From: an uncultured Anaerolineales bacterium
Lineage (GTDB): Bacteria > Chloroflexota > Anaerolineae > UBA4142
DNA: 34,028 nt
Assembly (NCBI GenBank): GCA_903825565.1
Contig: CAIKBD010000020.1
Coordinates: 1 to 34,028 of the forward strand
Reading direction: 5' to 3'
Positions 16,024-23,718 of the stretch are shown in pieces. The notes beneath the pieces were generated by a model that made no database searches, had not been told where the DNA came from, and saw only the letters and a program-made list of their open reading frames with translations. Numbering within the stretch: the stretch's first letter is position 1; each line of letters starts with the position of its first letter. A program made the translations under genes and the position numbers.

Positions 16024-17256
16024 CTAAAAGCTACCCTTGTATTCCGCACGCGAGACCAGTCGCACGATAAAGTTGGCGCGCGTGTGCACAACACCATCCT
16101 GGTTCTCGCCCCACACTTCGACATCTACCAAATGCTCGTCGTGCTCGACGAACTTGCGGACGACCTTGCCCTTGACCCAGGTCATGTCGCCCAAGAAATT
16201 CATGCGGCGATCCTGGGAATCCATCGTCTTGACGAACGCGTCGTCGCCCATCCAATCGGTGACGGCATGCACGAGCATCATCTCGTTGTGAATGCCGCCG
16301 ACATTCGCCAGCGGAATGCCGAACAGGCGCGCGGCGTGGTCTTCGTAATGCCAATCGCGGCGAATGCGATGCTCGCCGGTTTCCGGGTCAATCGGATGAT
16401 GTTGCAAATGTTTTCGCATCACCGCCCACTTGATCGCGAACGCGTACGGGTATGTGCTGACGATGGTGCGCGCGCACGCATCGGACACATCGTACGGTCC
16501 CTTGATGACGGGACGGATGTCCGCGCCCTCGACCACGTCTTCCCAGTAGAGCGTGTTCGCGCCGCGTCGCCCAACGCCGGCGAGTTGATCTTCGTACCCT
16601 TGATGAATCATCGCGAGTTCTTCTTCGCTGTAATGACGACGTTTTTTGTCGGCGTAGGGTTTGTTCTTTTTCTCTTCGCGTCTGCCCGGCGGCGTCGCCA
16701 TGTAAATGTTGCGCCCGGTGGCGACGGCGACAATCTCATCGCGCTGATTGATAAAATAGCGCGGCACGCTTTCGATAAACATGCGGTACGCTTTGCCTTC
16801 GGTCTTTTTCTCTTCAAAGCCCATGTATTTGTCATAGATGTGAAATTCATCGCCCGGGCGAATCGGCTTGAGATAATCGTGCTTGTTGCCCGCCGCCAAT
16901 CGCGCCACACCTGGGACGCGCAAACGTCCGCCGAACGACGAGCCAAACGAGATGCACGATTCAAACGTCGGCGGCGCGATGATGCCGCCCCAGCGCGTGC
17001 CCGCCGCGTACGATGGGTCGCGCCAAAATGGGCTTGGGTCGCCGATGGCATCGGCATAGTGTCGAATCAGGTCTTCGGTGACAAGTTTGTTGTTGATGCC
17101 GCGCTCGTACTCATTGTCCATGATCGCGTGCACCGGCGGCGGCGTTTTGATGTCGCCGCGTCCTTCGTTGAATTTGGCGATGTGCTCATCGAGCCGCTTG
17201 TTCCACTCGTCGTCGCTCAAATTATCCCAGTTGTATTCTGATGCATTCTCTGCCAT
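16024..17256 (-). CDS. MaoC/FAS1-like double-hotdog acyl-CoA dehydratase or hydratase
   Basis: This 410-residue protein appears to have two hotdog domains. The N-terminal domain (about 50-190) contains YADAIGDPSPFWRD, GGIIAPPTFESC and IRPGDEFHIYDKY, the signature of MaoC_dehydrat_N/FAS1-like dehydratases. The C-terminal domain (about 230-405) has WEDVVEGADI, a central HxxxDxxxA-like region (NEMMLVHAVTDWMGD) and a final FLGDMTWVKGKVV segment. The family adds or removes water at the 2,3 position of acyl-CoAs. It follows the selenoprotein gene by 43 bp and has RBS GAGGAG 6 bp before ATG. The substrate is unknown. Its position suggests hydration or dehydration of the CoA intermediate before decarboxylation and thiolysis. 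Confidence 0.82.
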   Translation of the reverse strand: MAENASEYNWDNLSDDEWNKRLDEHIAKFNEGRGDIKTPPPVHAIMDNEYERGINNKLVTEDLIRHYADAIGDPSPFWRDPSYAAGTRWGGIIAPPTFESCISFGSSFGGRLRVPGVARLAAGNKHDYLKPIRPGDEFHIYDKYMGFEEKKTEGKAYRMFIESVPRYFINQRDEIVAVATGRNIYMATPPGRREEKKNKPYADKKRRHYSEEELAMIHQGYEDQLAGVGRRGANTLYWEDVVEGADIRPVIKGPYDVSDACARTIVSTYPYAFAIKWAVMRKHLQHHPIDPETGEHRIRRDWHYEDHAARLFGIPLANVGGIHNEMMLVHAVTDWMGDDAFVKTMDSQDRRMNFLGDMTWVKGKVVRKFVEHDEHLVDVEVWGENQDGVVHTRANFIVRLVSRAEYKGSF

Positions 17257-17299
17257 ACGGCACTCCTCTGAAAATGTAGGACAAATTTACAAATTTGTC

Positions 17300-19003
17300 T
17301 TACTTGTTTTTACTTGCTTTCAACAACTCGTCCCAGTTCGCCGGCAATTCGATTTTTTTGCTGACCGGATAACCGATGTAGCCGTTGTTCGCGCAAATGA
17401 GCACATGGTCGCGGTCTGGGTCGCCGCTAATCATCACCAGGAAATCATCGGGACACGAAACCATTTGAATATCGCGCTCCAAATCTTTGGTCGTGCCGAG
17501 TTGTTCGGGCCAATTGCCTTCCCCAATGCCCTTGTAAAAACGATTGACGATCATGCCGCTCAATCGGCTGACGCGCAGTTTCGCGTTTTTGTAGAAATGC
17601 TCTTTCACTTGGGCTTTGCTATAACCCGCATCCGTCAAAACTTTCAGCACTGCCGGCGTGAGCACAATCGTGGGGCGCGTCCGCATGCCACGGAAAAAGA
17701 ATTGGATGAACATGTGATTGTCCGCCATGCGCGCTTCGATGTTTTTCAGAATCTCTTCCGCCGTTGGCGCGCCCACCTCGATGGCTTGGGTCTTTTCCGT
17801 ACACGATATAATCGTGATGATGTTGTCGCCTGCCGCGAATCCTTGGTCAACGCTCATCGGCTCCCAGCCCATCTTGGCAACCGCCTCTTCATTTTCGGCG
17901 AGGACGATGCGAAAGTTACTGCCAAAGCATCCCTTGTCGGTTTTGTGTGGCAAAAAGCCGGCGACGTTACGCAGATACATGCGCCAGAAACGACCGACGC
18001 TCGTGTTCGCTTGAAAGCCCGGACGCAACGCGCCTTGCGTGCAATTGAATCCCAGGTCCTTGATGATTTTGCCGTTGAGCATTATCAAGGTCTCTGTCCC
18101 CGGTGTGTGTCCCAGGTGTTCTTGCCCAAACACCGGGTCAACCATCGCTTCGACAATCGCAATCAAGACCGGCATGTATTCCGGCTTGCAACCCGACAAC
18201 ACGCCGTTGACCGCAACGTTCCAAATCGTCGCTTCACGATTGTCGGGCAACAGTTTGCCGATGACATCGTCCGCCAAACGATTCGTGAACTTGAGGAATT
18301 GTTCCACCTTGGTAACGGTCGGCGGAACAATCGGCAGACCGTCGCTCCACTCGCGGTCGTAGAAAAATTCGTTGACCTCTTCAAACGAGCCGCTAAAAAC
18401 GACATCGCGCAGCCCAGGTTCGGGAGCGGGTTTGGCTTCTGGCGGTTGGACGGTTAAACCTTTGACAACCTGATCGAGCATGATCGTCGTGGCATTCTTC
18501 TTCACCTGCTCGACTGTCGCGAGATTGAGATGCCCGGGATGAACTGTGTACGGCAAATTCGGCATGCCCATGCCTTTTGCCGACAGACGACCCTGCGTCA
18601 AGAAACCATCGCAAACAATGCTGACGGTGGGGATGCCCAGTTTTTCAACCAGGACGCTTGCCCGTGTAACCGCGGGCGTGCAACTCCCTCAACACCCGAC
18701 GCCGCAGATCACGGCGTCAACATTAAACTGTTTGAGTTTTTCGGGGAGCGCTTTGAGCACCTCGGCTTCATTCGCGCCGTGAATTTCGCCGAACTCGCGC
18801 CAACTCACAAATTTAATCCCAGGATATTTTTTCGCGAGTTCTTGTTCAAAGACATCGAACAGCACGTCGCCTTTGAAAATCCAGTCCCACAACTCGGCGA
18901 CGACTTTGCCTTCGAGCGATTTGTGTCGCTTTGCCAGTTTGCCGCCGACATCAATTCGTTTGCCGCGCGGCCATACAACATCGTATTTGAAAGAATCAGT
19001 CAT
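17300..19003 (-). CDS. UGSC-family selenoprotein; in-frame TGA read as selenocysteine (Sec105)
   Basis: Two open segments, 18692-19003 and 17300-18688, are in the same frame and separated only by TGA at 18689-18691. Read through, they give 567 residues with the motif Cys104-Sec105-Gly106-Ser107-Cys108. UGSC is the defining motif of a selenoprotein family of unknown function. Residues 1 to about 185 form the UGSC domain, including FNVDAVICGVGC before and SCTPAVTRASVLVEKLGIP after the site. After a Pro-rich linker, residues from about 200 form a second uncharacterised domain with EWSDGLPIVPPT. The start ATG 19003 follows AAGGGGAG. TGA works as a normal stop elsewhere (for example tctA and the dioxygenase), so this is not global recoding. 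Sec next to two Cys suggests a selenenylsulfide redox or selenolate-nucleophile chemistry. No signal peptide is seen. The alternative is a nonsense mutation, but its location exactly at the motif argues against that. Confidence 0.9.
18651..18691 (-). promoter_or_regulatory. Candidate bacterial SECIS hairpin following the Sec codon
   Basis: Numbering the mRNA from the U of UGA, GCCCG (15-19; genomic 18677-18673) pairs with CGGGC (28-32; 18664-18660). This leaves the 8-nt loop CGGUUACA with GG at 21-22. A lower stem GGGA (4-7) with UCCU (38-41) is possible across an internal loop. Distance to the apical loop and a G-containing loop agree with bacterial SECIS elements recognised by SelB. The fold was judged by eye. 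Confidence 0.6.
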
Positions 19004-19025
19004 TCAACTATTCTCCCCTTGCGTT

Positions 19026-19682
19026 CTAAATTCCCAGGTCTTCGCCGACGATGATCACCGTGATTCGCCCCTTTTCCGCCGGCTGGCATCCGTCAATAAT
19101 CGCCGTGTACCGAAGCGCGCCCCAGCCGAGACCTTCTTGCCGGTGCTTGGTCTGATGCCGCAATGCATTGAGCGGCGCGCAAAAATTCCGGATGCGTTTC
19201 AACGCTTCGTCGAGGTCTTGCACAATCTTGTTGCCGCCGGTGACGACAATTGTTTTCTTGGGTCCGAACATCATCGCGGCGACACGATTGCCCGCGCCAT
19301 CCGTGCTGACGATGGTTCCTTCAAGCGTTATCGCATTCGTGCTCGTCAAATACACGTCAGAGGTCAACGCCTCACGTTGCAGTTGCCGCCGCTCCTCGCG
19401 CTTGGGATTGTGTCCCTTTTCATCTGTTTGGACGGGGTTGATAATCCGGTTCTGCCCGCGCTTTTGCAGTTCCTCGATCACGTCCAATTGGTTCAGCGTC
19501 ATCGAATCGCCCCGCCCGACGACTGCGCCGGGTGGAACAAGCGACAGCACCAGAGCGAGCGCCTCTTGACGATTGGGCACATAAAACCCATCCATATTCT
19601 TTTTTTGCAGGTTCTCGATTACGGTTTTCGAGCGCATTTCGTAGAACTGGCGCAATTCGTTGCTGTAATCCACATCACCCAT
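19026..19682 (-). CDS. LUD-domain (LutC/YkgG-like) protein
   Basis: This 218-residue protein matches the LUD fold. It starts with a helical segment (NELRQFYEMRSKTVIENLQKK), then VGRGDSMTLNQLDVIEEL, where LutC proteins have a glycine-rich VxxGxSxT loop. It ends with TDGAGNRVAAMMFGPKKTIVVTGGNKIVQDLDEAL. LutC with LutA and LutB oxidises L-lactate, but here no LutA or LutB is present. The gene is first in the run leading to the selenoprotein 22 bp downstream and follows promoter 19744-19773 with its TGAAAC operator. LUD proteins bind a nucleotide- or CoA-like ligand by fold similarity. The actual role in this operon is unknown and may be accessory to the UGSC protein. Confidence 0.85.
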   Translation of the reverse strand: MGDVDYSNELRQFYEMRSKTVIENLQKKNMDGFYVPNRQEALALVLSLVPPGAVVGRGDSMTLNQLDVIEELQKRGQNRIINPVQTDEKGHNPKREERRQLQREALTSDVYLTSTNAITLEGTIVSTDGAGNRVAAMMFGPKKTIVVTGGNKIVQDLDEALKRIRNFCAPLNALRHQTKHRQEGLGWGALRYTAIIDGCQPAEKGRITVIIVGEDLGI

Positions 19683-19719
19683 TTGAAATCCCTCTACGCC
19701 ATTTTTATAGCGTATATTT

Positions 19720-19773
19720 TGAAACGTTGTTTCATTTTTTTTGATTATAACACGCCTAAATGTGATTTGTCAA
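19720..19773 (-). promoter_or_regulatory. Promoter and palindromic operator of the LUD-selenoprotein operon
   Basis: On the - strand, TTGACA (19773-19768) and TATAAT (19749-19744) are 18 bp apart. Nine bp further downstream is the palindrome TGAAACAACGTTTCA (19734-19720), a 6-3-6 inverted repeat over the expected transcription start. The placement suggests a repressor site. The same architecture occurs at 25525-25578. The regulator family was not identified. Confidence 0.75.
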
Positions 19774-19784
19774 TACTTTTGGAC

Positions 19785-19813
19785 AAAAAAAGGCGTAGGT
19801 TACCGGTTTACGC
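19785..19813 (-). terminator. Probable terminator of the ABC transporter operon
   Basis: On the - strand GCGTA (19813-19809) and TACGC (19797-19793) form a 5-bp stem around the stop codon of the last ATPase gene. They are followed by C and seven T (to 19785). The stem is short but the U-tract is clear, and a new promoter begins 12 bp further on. Confidence 0.55.
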
Positions 19814-20795
19814 GGATACAAGCGACTTGGTGCCCATTTCCTACATCGTGCAATTGAGGCGCAATTTGACGGCATTCGGCGATTGCCTCGCTACAACGGG
19901 GGTGAAATGCGCATCCGGGGGGAGGATTTAACGGACTAGGCACCTCGCCTTTGAGAAGAATGATCTTGCGCTTTGCCTCAACGAACGGATCGGCGATGGG
20001 CACAGCCGACAGCAATGCTTTGGTGTATGGGTGGAGCGGGTTCTGATACAGCGCGTCCGAGTCGGTGATTTCGACAATGCGTCCCAGGTACATCACGGCG
20101 ATTCGGTCGCTGATATGGCGGACGACGGAAAGATCGTGCGCGATAAAAATGTACGTCAACCCTTGGATGCCGCGTTGCAGTTCTTTCAACAGGTTGATGA
20201 TCTGCGCTTGAATCGAAACGTCGAGAGCCGAGATGGGTTCATCGCAAATGATCAACGATGGGTCGCACGCCAGCGCGCGCGCGATGCCGATGCGTTGGCG
20301 TTGTCCGCCGCTAAACTCGTGCGGCACGCGATCCGTCATCGAGGGATCGAGTCCGACGCGTTGAAAAAGATGCTCGATCCGTTCGTGGTACTCGGCTTTG
20401 CTCTTGGTCATCCTGTGAATGATCAACGCTTCGCCGACGATACTGCCAGCGCTTTGGCGCGGATCCAACGAGCCATACGGGTCTTGAAACATCAACGCCA
20501 TCTTGCGGCGCAGTTGGCGCATTTTGCCGGATGATAGGGTGAGGATATTTTGTCCTTCAAAAAACACTTGCCCCGCTGTTGGCTCGATCAAGCGCAAAAC
20601 GCCGCGCCCCACGGTCGTTTTGCCGCAACCGCTTTCGCCGACTAGTCCCAACGTTTCGCCGGCGTTCACTTGGAAACTCACGTCGTCTACGGCTTTGACA
20701 TCGGCGACTTTGGTTCGCAATAGCCCCCGCGTCACGGGGAAATACATCTTGAGATTTTTTACATCAAGCAGAGGATTATTTGTCGTCGTTTTCAA
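19800..20795 (-). CDS. Peptide/opine-type ABC transporter ATP-binding protein (DppF/OppF family)
   Basis: This 331-residue cytoplasmic ATPase contains Walker [10 protein letters not shown] at about 53-61, Q-loop region [13 protein letters not shown], signature [15 protein letters not shown] and Walker [13 protein letters not shown], followed by the H-loop FIAHDLSV. The C-terminal oligopeptide_HPY extension includes [22 protein letters not shown] in the Q-loop region is typical of the F-type subunit. It pairs with the D-type ATPase whose 3' end overlaps its start by 20 bp. It powers import by the two permeases encoded upstream. Confidence 0.95.
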   Translation of the reverse strand: MKTTTNNPLLDVKNLKMYFPVTRGLLRTKVADVKAVDDVSFQVNAGETLGLVGESGCGKTTVGRGVLRLIEPTAGQVFFEGQNILTLSSGKMRQLRRKMALMFQDPYGSLDPRQSAGSIVGEALIIHRMTKSKAEYHERIEHLFQRVGLDPSMTDRVPHEFSGGQRQRIGIARALACDPSLIICDEPISALDVSIQAQIINLLKELQRGIQGLTYIFIAHDLSVVRHISDRIAVMYLGRIVEITDSDALYQNPLHPYTKALLSAVPIADPFVEAKRKIILLKGEVPSPLNPPPGCAFHPRCSEAIAECRQIAPQLHDVGNGHQVACIRVNR

Positions 20796-21780
20796 GCGTT
20801 GCCTCCAGGTTCACGAAACACGCCGCCGAATGATGTTCTCCCACCGGGGTCAGGGGGGGCCAATGCGATTTTTCACACCGATTGATGCGGTACGCGCACC
20901 GTGGCAGGAAAGCGCACATCGGCGGCATCTTGATCAGATTGGGCGGCAAGCCCTCAATCGGAACGAGTTGTTTGTCGCGCGGTTGATCGAGTCGTGGCAC
21001 ACATTTCAGCAAGCCCACCGTGTAGGGGTGGCGCGGATGCGCGAAAATTTCATTGGTCGGTCCGGCTTCGACGATGCGACCGGCATACATCACATAGATG
21101 CGTTGCGCGTACCGCGCGACGACACCCAGGTTATGGGTGACGAGTGTTAATGACGTGTTGAATCGTTTGACCAAATCCTTGATCAATTCTAGCAACACGG
21201 CTTGGGTGGTCACATCGAGCGCAGTTGTGGGTTCGTCTGCGATAATCAGTCTGGGATTGCAGGCGAGTCCGATGGCGATCATCACGCGTTGCCGCATCCC
21301 GCCGCTGAATTGATGCGGGTAATCATCAATCCGACTTTCAGCGGCGGGGATACCGACCAGGGATAATAATTCAACGGCGCGCTTGCGCGCATCGGCTTTG
21401 TTCAGTCTCAGGTGCAATTGCATGGATTCGCCAATCTGTTCGCTGATCGTGAGCACGGGATTCAGCGAAGTCATCGGCTCTTGAAAAATCATCGAGATTT
21501 TCGAGCCGCGCACCGACCGCATTTCCGAACCATTCCGTTCGTATTTCAGCAAGTCCTTGCCGTCAAACCACACTTCGCCGCCGATGATGCGACCGGGAGG
21601 ATTCGGGATGAGTTGCATGACGGACAACTGCGTCACCGATTTGCCACAGCCGCTTTCACCAACAAACCCCACAATCTCCTGTTCGTTGATATGAAAGGAG
21701 ACACCGTCCACTGCCTTGACCACACCGGCTTCGGTGTCGAAGCGTGTCTGCAAATTTTTTACGTCCAACAAGATTGCCAT
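20776..21780 (-). CDS. Peptide/opine-type ABC transporter ATP-binding protein (DppD/OppD family)
   Basis: This 334-residue ATPase has Walker [23 protein letters not shown] in the Q-loop region, signature [17 protein letters not shown] and Walker [13 protein letters not shown]. The C-terminal HPY region [20 protein letters not shown] contains the cysteines often seen in this subfamily. It is the partner of the DppF-like subunit in a heterodimeric motor. The ATG follows AAGGGG, 14 bp after the permease stop. The substrate class (peptide, opine, glycoside, nickel) cannot be read from the ATPase. Confidence 0.95.
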   Translation of the reverse strand: MAILLDVKNLQTRFDTEAGVVKAVDGVSFHINEQEIVGFVGESGCGKSVTQLSVMQLIPNPPGRIIGGEVWFDGKDLLKYERNGSEMRSVRGSKISMIFQEPMTSLNPVLTISEQIGESMQLHLRLNKADARKRAVELLSLVGIPAAESRIDDYPHQFSGGMRQRVMIAIGLACNPRLIIADEPTTALDVTTQAVLLELIKDLVKRFNTSLTLVTHNLGVVARYAQRIYVMYAGRIVEAGPTNEIFAHPRHPYTVGLLKCVPRLDQPRDKQLVPIEGLPPNLIKMPPMCAFLPRCAYRINRCEKSHWPPLTPVGEHHSAACFVNLEATLENDDK

Positions 21781-21794
21781 AATTTTTCCCCTTG

Positions 21795-22691
21795 TTACAA
21801 CCGTCCGCGCAATCTGGGATCCAGGGCATCGCGCAGTCCATCGCCGATCATGTTAAAGCCAAACACCACGAGCATGATGGCAACGCCGGGAGCGATGGAT
21901 AGGAGCGGATGATCCATCAAGTATTCGCGGGCGTTGGAGATCATTGCCCCCCATGCCGGCGTCGGTTCTTGAATCCCAATACCGAGAAAGCTCAAGGTGG
22001 CTTCCGCGAGAATTGTTCCGCCAAGTGTCAACGTGAATTGCACAATCAGAGGCGCGACGCTATTCGTAAAGAGATGATTGAAGAGAATTCGCCAGTCGTT
22101 TGCGCCGAGGGATTTGACCGCGAGGATATAATCGTTTTCCTTGACCGAAACAACTTGCCCTGCCATCAAGCGCGCGTACTGCGGCATCTGGCTCACGCTC
22201 AGAGCGATGATGACATTCGTTTCGCCTCCGCCCAGCAAGGCGGCGATGACGAGCGCCAACACGACGACGGGGATGGACATTAACGCGTCAATAAAGCGCA
22301 TGATGATCGCTTCGATCCAGCCACCATAATATGCGGCGACGCCTCCCAGGATCATTCCGACGATGCTGGCAAGCCCCACCGACAGCAAGCCGATTTGGAG
22401 CGAAGTCCTGGCTCCGTAAATGATGCGGCTCAAGATGTCCCGTCCATAGTTGTCGGTGCCGAGCCAGTGTTGCCAACTCGGATCCTGGAGACGTTCACGC
22501 AGATTGATTTTGATCGGATCATACGGCGCGATCCAGGGTCCGATGATCGCCATTAAAACCAAAAAGCCAATGATCACCGTGCCAAAGACCACAACCCGCC
22601 GACCGAAAAAGACGCGGCGGAACCGGCGCCATTCGCTGGCACGGGGCGGAGTTTCACTTTTGTCCGTCCAAGTGGTTTCGTTACTGGACAT
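21795..22691 (-). CDS. Peptide/opine-type ABC transporter permease (DppC/OppC family)
   Basis: This 298-residue permease has a cytosolic N-terminus, one helix (about residues 33-55), a periplasmic loop with the typical HWLGTDNYGRDILSRIIYG segment, and then five helices. The EAA-like loop reads VKSLGANDWRILFNHLF and contacts the ATPases. The C-terminus FGFNMIGDGLRDALDPRLR is the family end signature. It forms the channel with the DppB-type permease 9 bp upstream. RBS GGAGAAGAG precedes ATG. Confidence 0.95.
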   Translation of the reverse strand: MSSNETTWTDKSETPPRASEWRRFRRVFFGRRVVVFGTVIIGFLVLMAIIGPWIAPYDPIKINLRERLQDPSWQHWLGTDNYGRDILSRIIYGARTSLQIGLLSVGLASIVGMILGGVAAYYGGWIEAIIMRFIDALMSIPVVVLALVIAALLGGGETNVIIALSVSQMPQYARLMAGQVVSVKENDYILAVKSLGANDWRILFNHLFTNSVAPLIVQFTLTLGGTILAEATLSFLGIGIQEPTPAWGAMISNAREYLMDHPLLSIAPGVAIMLVVFGFNMIGDGLRDALDPRLRGRL

Positions 22692-22700
22692 ACTCTTCTC

Positions 22701-23657
22701 CTAACTGTAGCGAATGCGCGGGTCAGCCCAACCGTAGACGATATCAATCAACACGTTGATCGCTACAACCGTCGCCGCAATAATCAAAATGATGCCCTGA
22801 ACATAGGCATAATCCAGATTGCTCACGGCACTCACGAGCAGACGCCCCATCCCCGGAATGCTAAAGACAGTCTCGACGACGGTTGACCCGCCGACGATGC
22901 CACGCGCGCTCAAGCCGAGCGTGGTGATGACCGGGATGAGTCCATTCTTGAGCGCATGTTTGAAGATGATCGCATTTTCGTTCAGCCCTTTCGACCAAGC
23001 CGTGCGAATGTAATCCTGGTGCATCACTTCCAACATGCTGGAACGAGTTTGTCGCGCGAGTGCCGCCACGCTAAAAAGCGAGGAACAAATGACCGGCATG
23101 ACGAGTTGCTTGAAATGCATGCCCGGGTCTTCGGTGAGCGGGGTGAAACCCATAACGGGGAGCCATTTGAGATAGAGACTGAACACCAACATCAAGATCA
23201 CGCCGAGCCAAAACACCGGAATCGTGACGCCAATGTTGCTCAGCGTGACGACGAGTTGATCAATCCACGTGCCGCGTCTGACCGCGCTGATGATCCCGAC
23301 GGGCACACCAATCACAATACTTAGCAAGAGCGACCAGAGACCGATTTCAAAGGTGATGGGGAGCCGCCGAAAAATCTCTTTTGCGACCGGCGTCTTGGTA
23401 AAGACCGAGATACCCAGGTTGCCCTGCAAAACTCCGCCGAGCCAATCCAAGTACTGCAACGCCAGCGGCTTGTCCAGACCATATTCGTGGCGTAAATCGG
23501 CAAGTTGCTGTGGGGAAAGCCCCGTAAGATTGCTTTCGTACACCATCAATTTGATTGGATCGCCTGGCATGAGCCGGATTGCCAGAAAAACAAAAATACT
23601 GACCAATAGCAAAACCACTATTGATTGCAACAACCGTCTGACGATATATGTTGTCAC
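22701..23657 (-). CDS. Peptide/opine-type ABC transporter permease (DppB/OppB family)
   Basis: This 318-residue permease starts at GTG 23657 (VTTYIVRRLLQSIVVLLLVS), with AAGGAA about 8 bp upstream. An in-frame extension to 23846 would run through a palindrome and antisense to the neighbour gene, so it was rejected. Typical features are IRLMPGDP after the first helix, LGLDKPLALQYLDWLGGVLQGNLG-like sequence, and the EAA loop HALKNGLIPVITTLGL. It ends with VYGWADPRIRY. Six helices fit the family. It is the inner-membrane partner of the DppC-type permease. Confidence 0.93.
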   Translation of the reverse strand: MTTYIVRRLLQSIVVLLLVSIFVFLAIRLMPGDPIKLMVYESNLTGLSPQQLADLRHEYGLDKPLALQYLDWLGGVLQGNLGISVFTKTPVAKEIFRRLPITFEIGLWSLLLSIVIGVPVGIISAVRRGTWIDQLVVTLSNIGVTIPVFWLGVILMLVFSLYLKWLPVMGFTPLTEDPGMHFKQLVMPVICSSLFSVAALARQTRSSMLEVMHQDYIRTAWSKGLNENAIIFKHALKNGLIPVITTLGLSARGIVGGSTVVETVFSIPGMGRLLVSAVSNLDYAYVQGIILIIAATVVAINVLIDIVYGWADPRIRYS

Positions 23658-23670
23658 GTCCGATTCCTTC

Positions 23671-23711
23671 AGCCCGGTCAGGTCTCGCCGAAAGGGAGAC
23701 CTGACCGGGCT
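23671..23711. repeat. Perfect 16-bp hairpin between binding-protein and permease genes
   Basis: Arms AGCCCGGTCAGGTCTC (23671-23686) and its complement (23696-23711) enclose a 9-nt loop. On the - strand it starts 8 bp after the binding-protein stop and ends just before the permease ribosome-binding site. Such a hairpin could lower expression of the permeases relative to the binding protein by partial termination or by mRNA stabilisation. Confidence 0.75.
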
Positions 23712-23718
23712 TGACATT

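Noticed and set aside
17078-18457. + strand open frame of 459 codons opposite the selenoprotein
   Set aside because: It is antisense to conserved coding sequence and crosses the gap to the MaoC-like gene. The composition is that of a shadow frame.
17300-18601. A separate 433-residue gene starting at 18601
   Set aside because: It is the same frame as the segment ending at TGA 18689, and the bases between continue a conserved domain. The read-through gives the exact UGSC motif.
18689-18691. TGA as a pseudogene-making mutation or as global stop recoding
   Set aside because: Both sides are intact and the codon falls on the known Sec position. Other genes here (tctA, the dioxygenase) end normally with TGA, so the code is standard.
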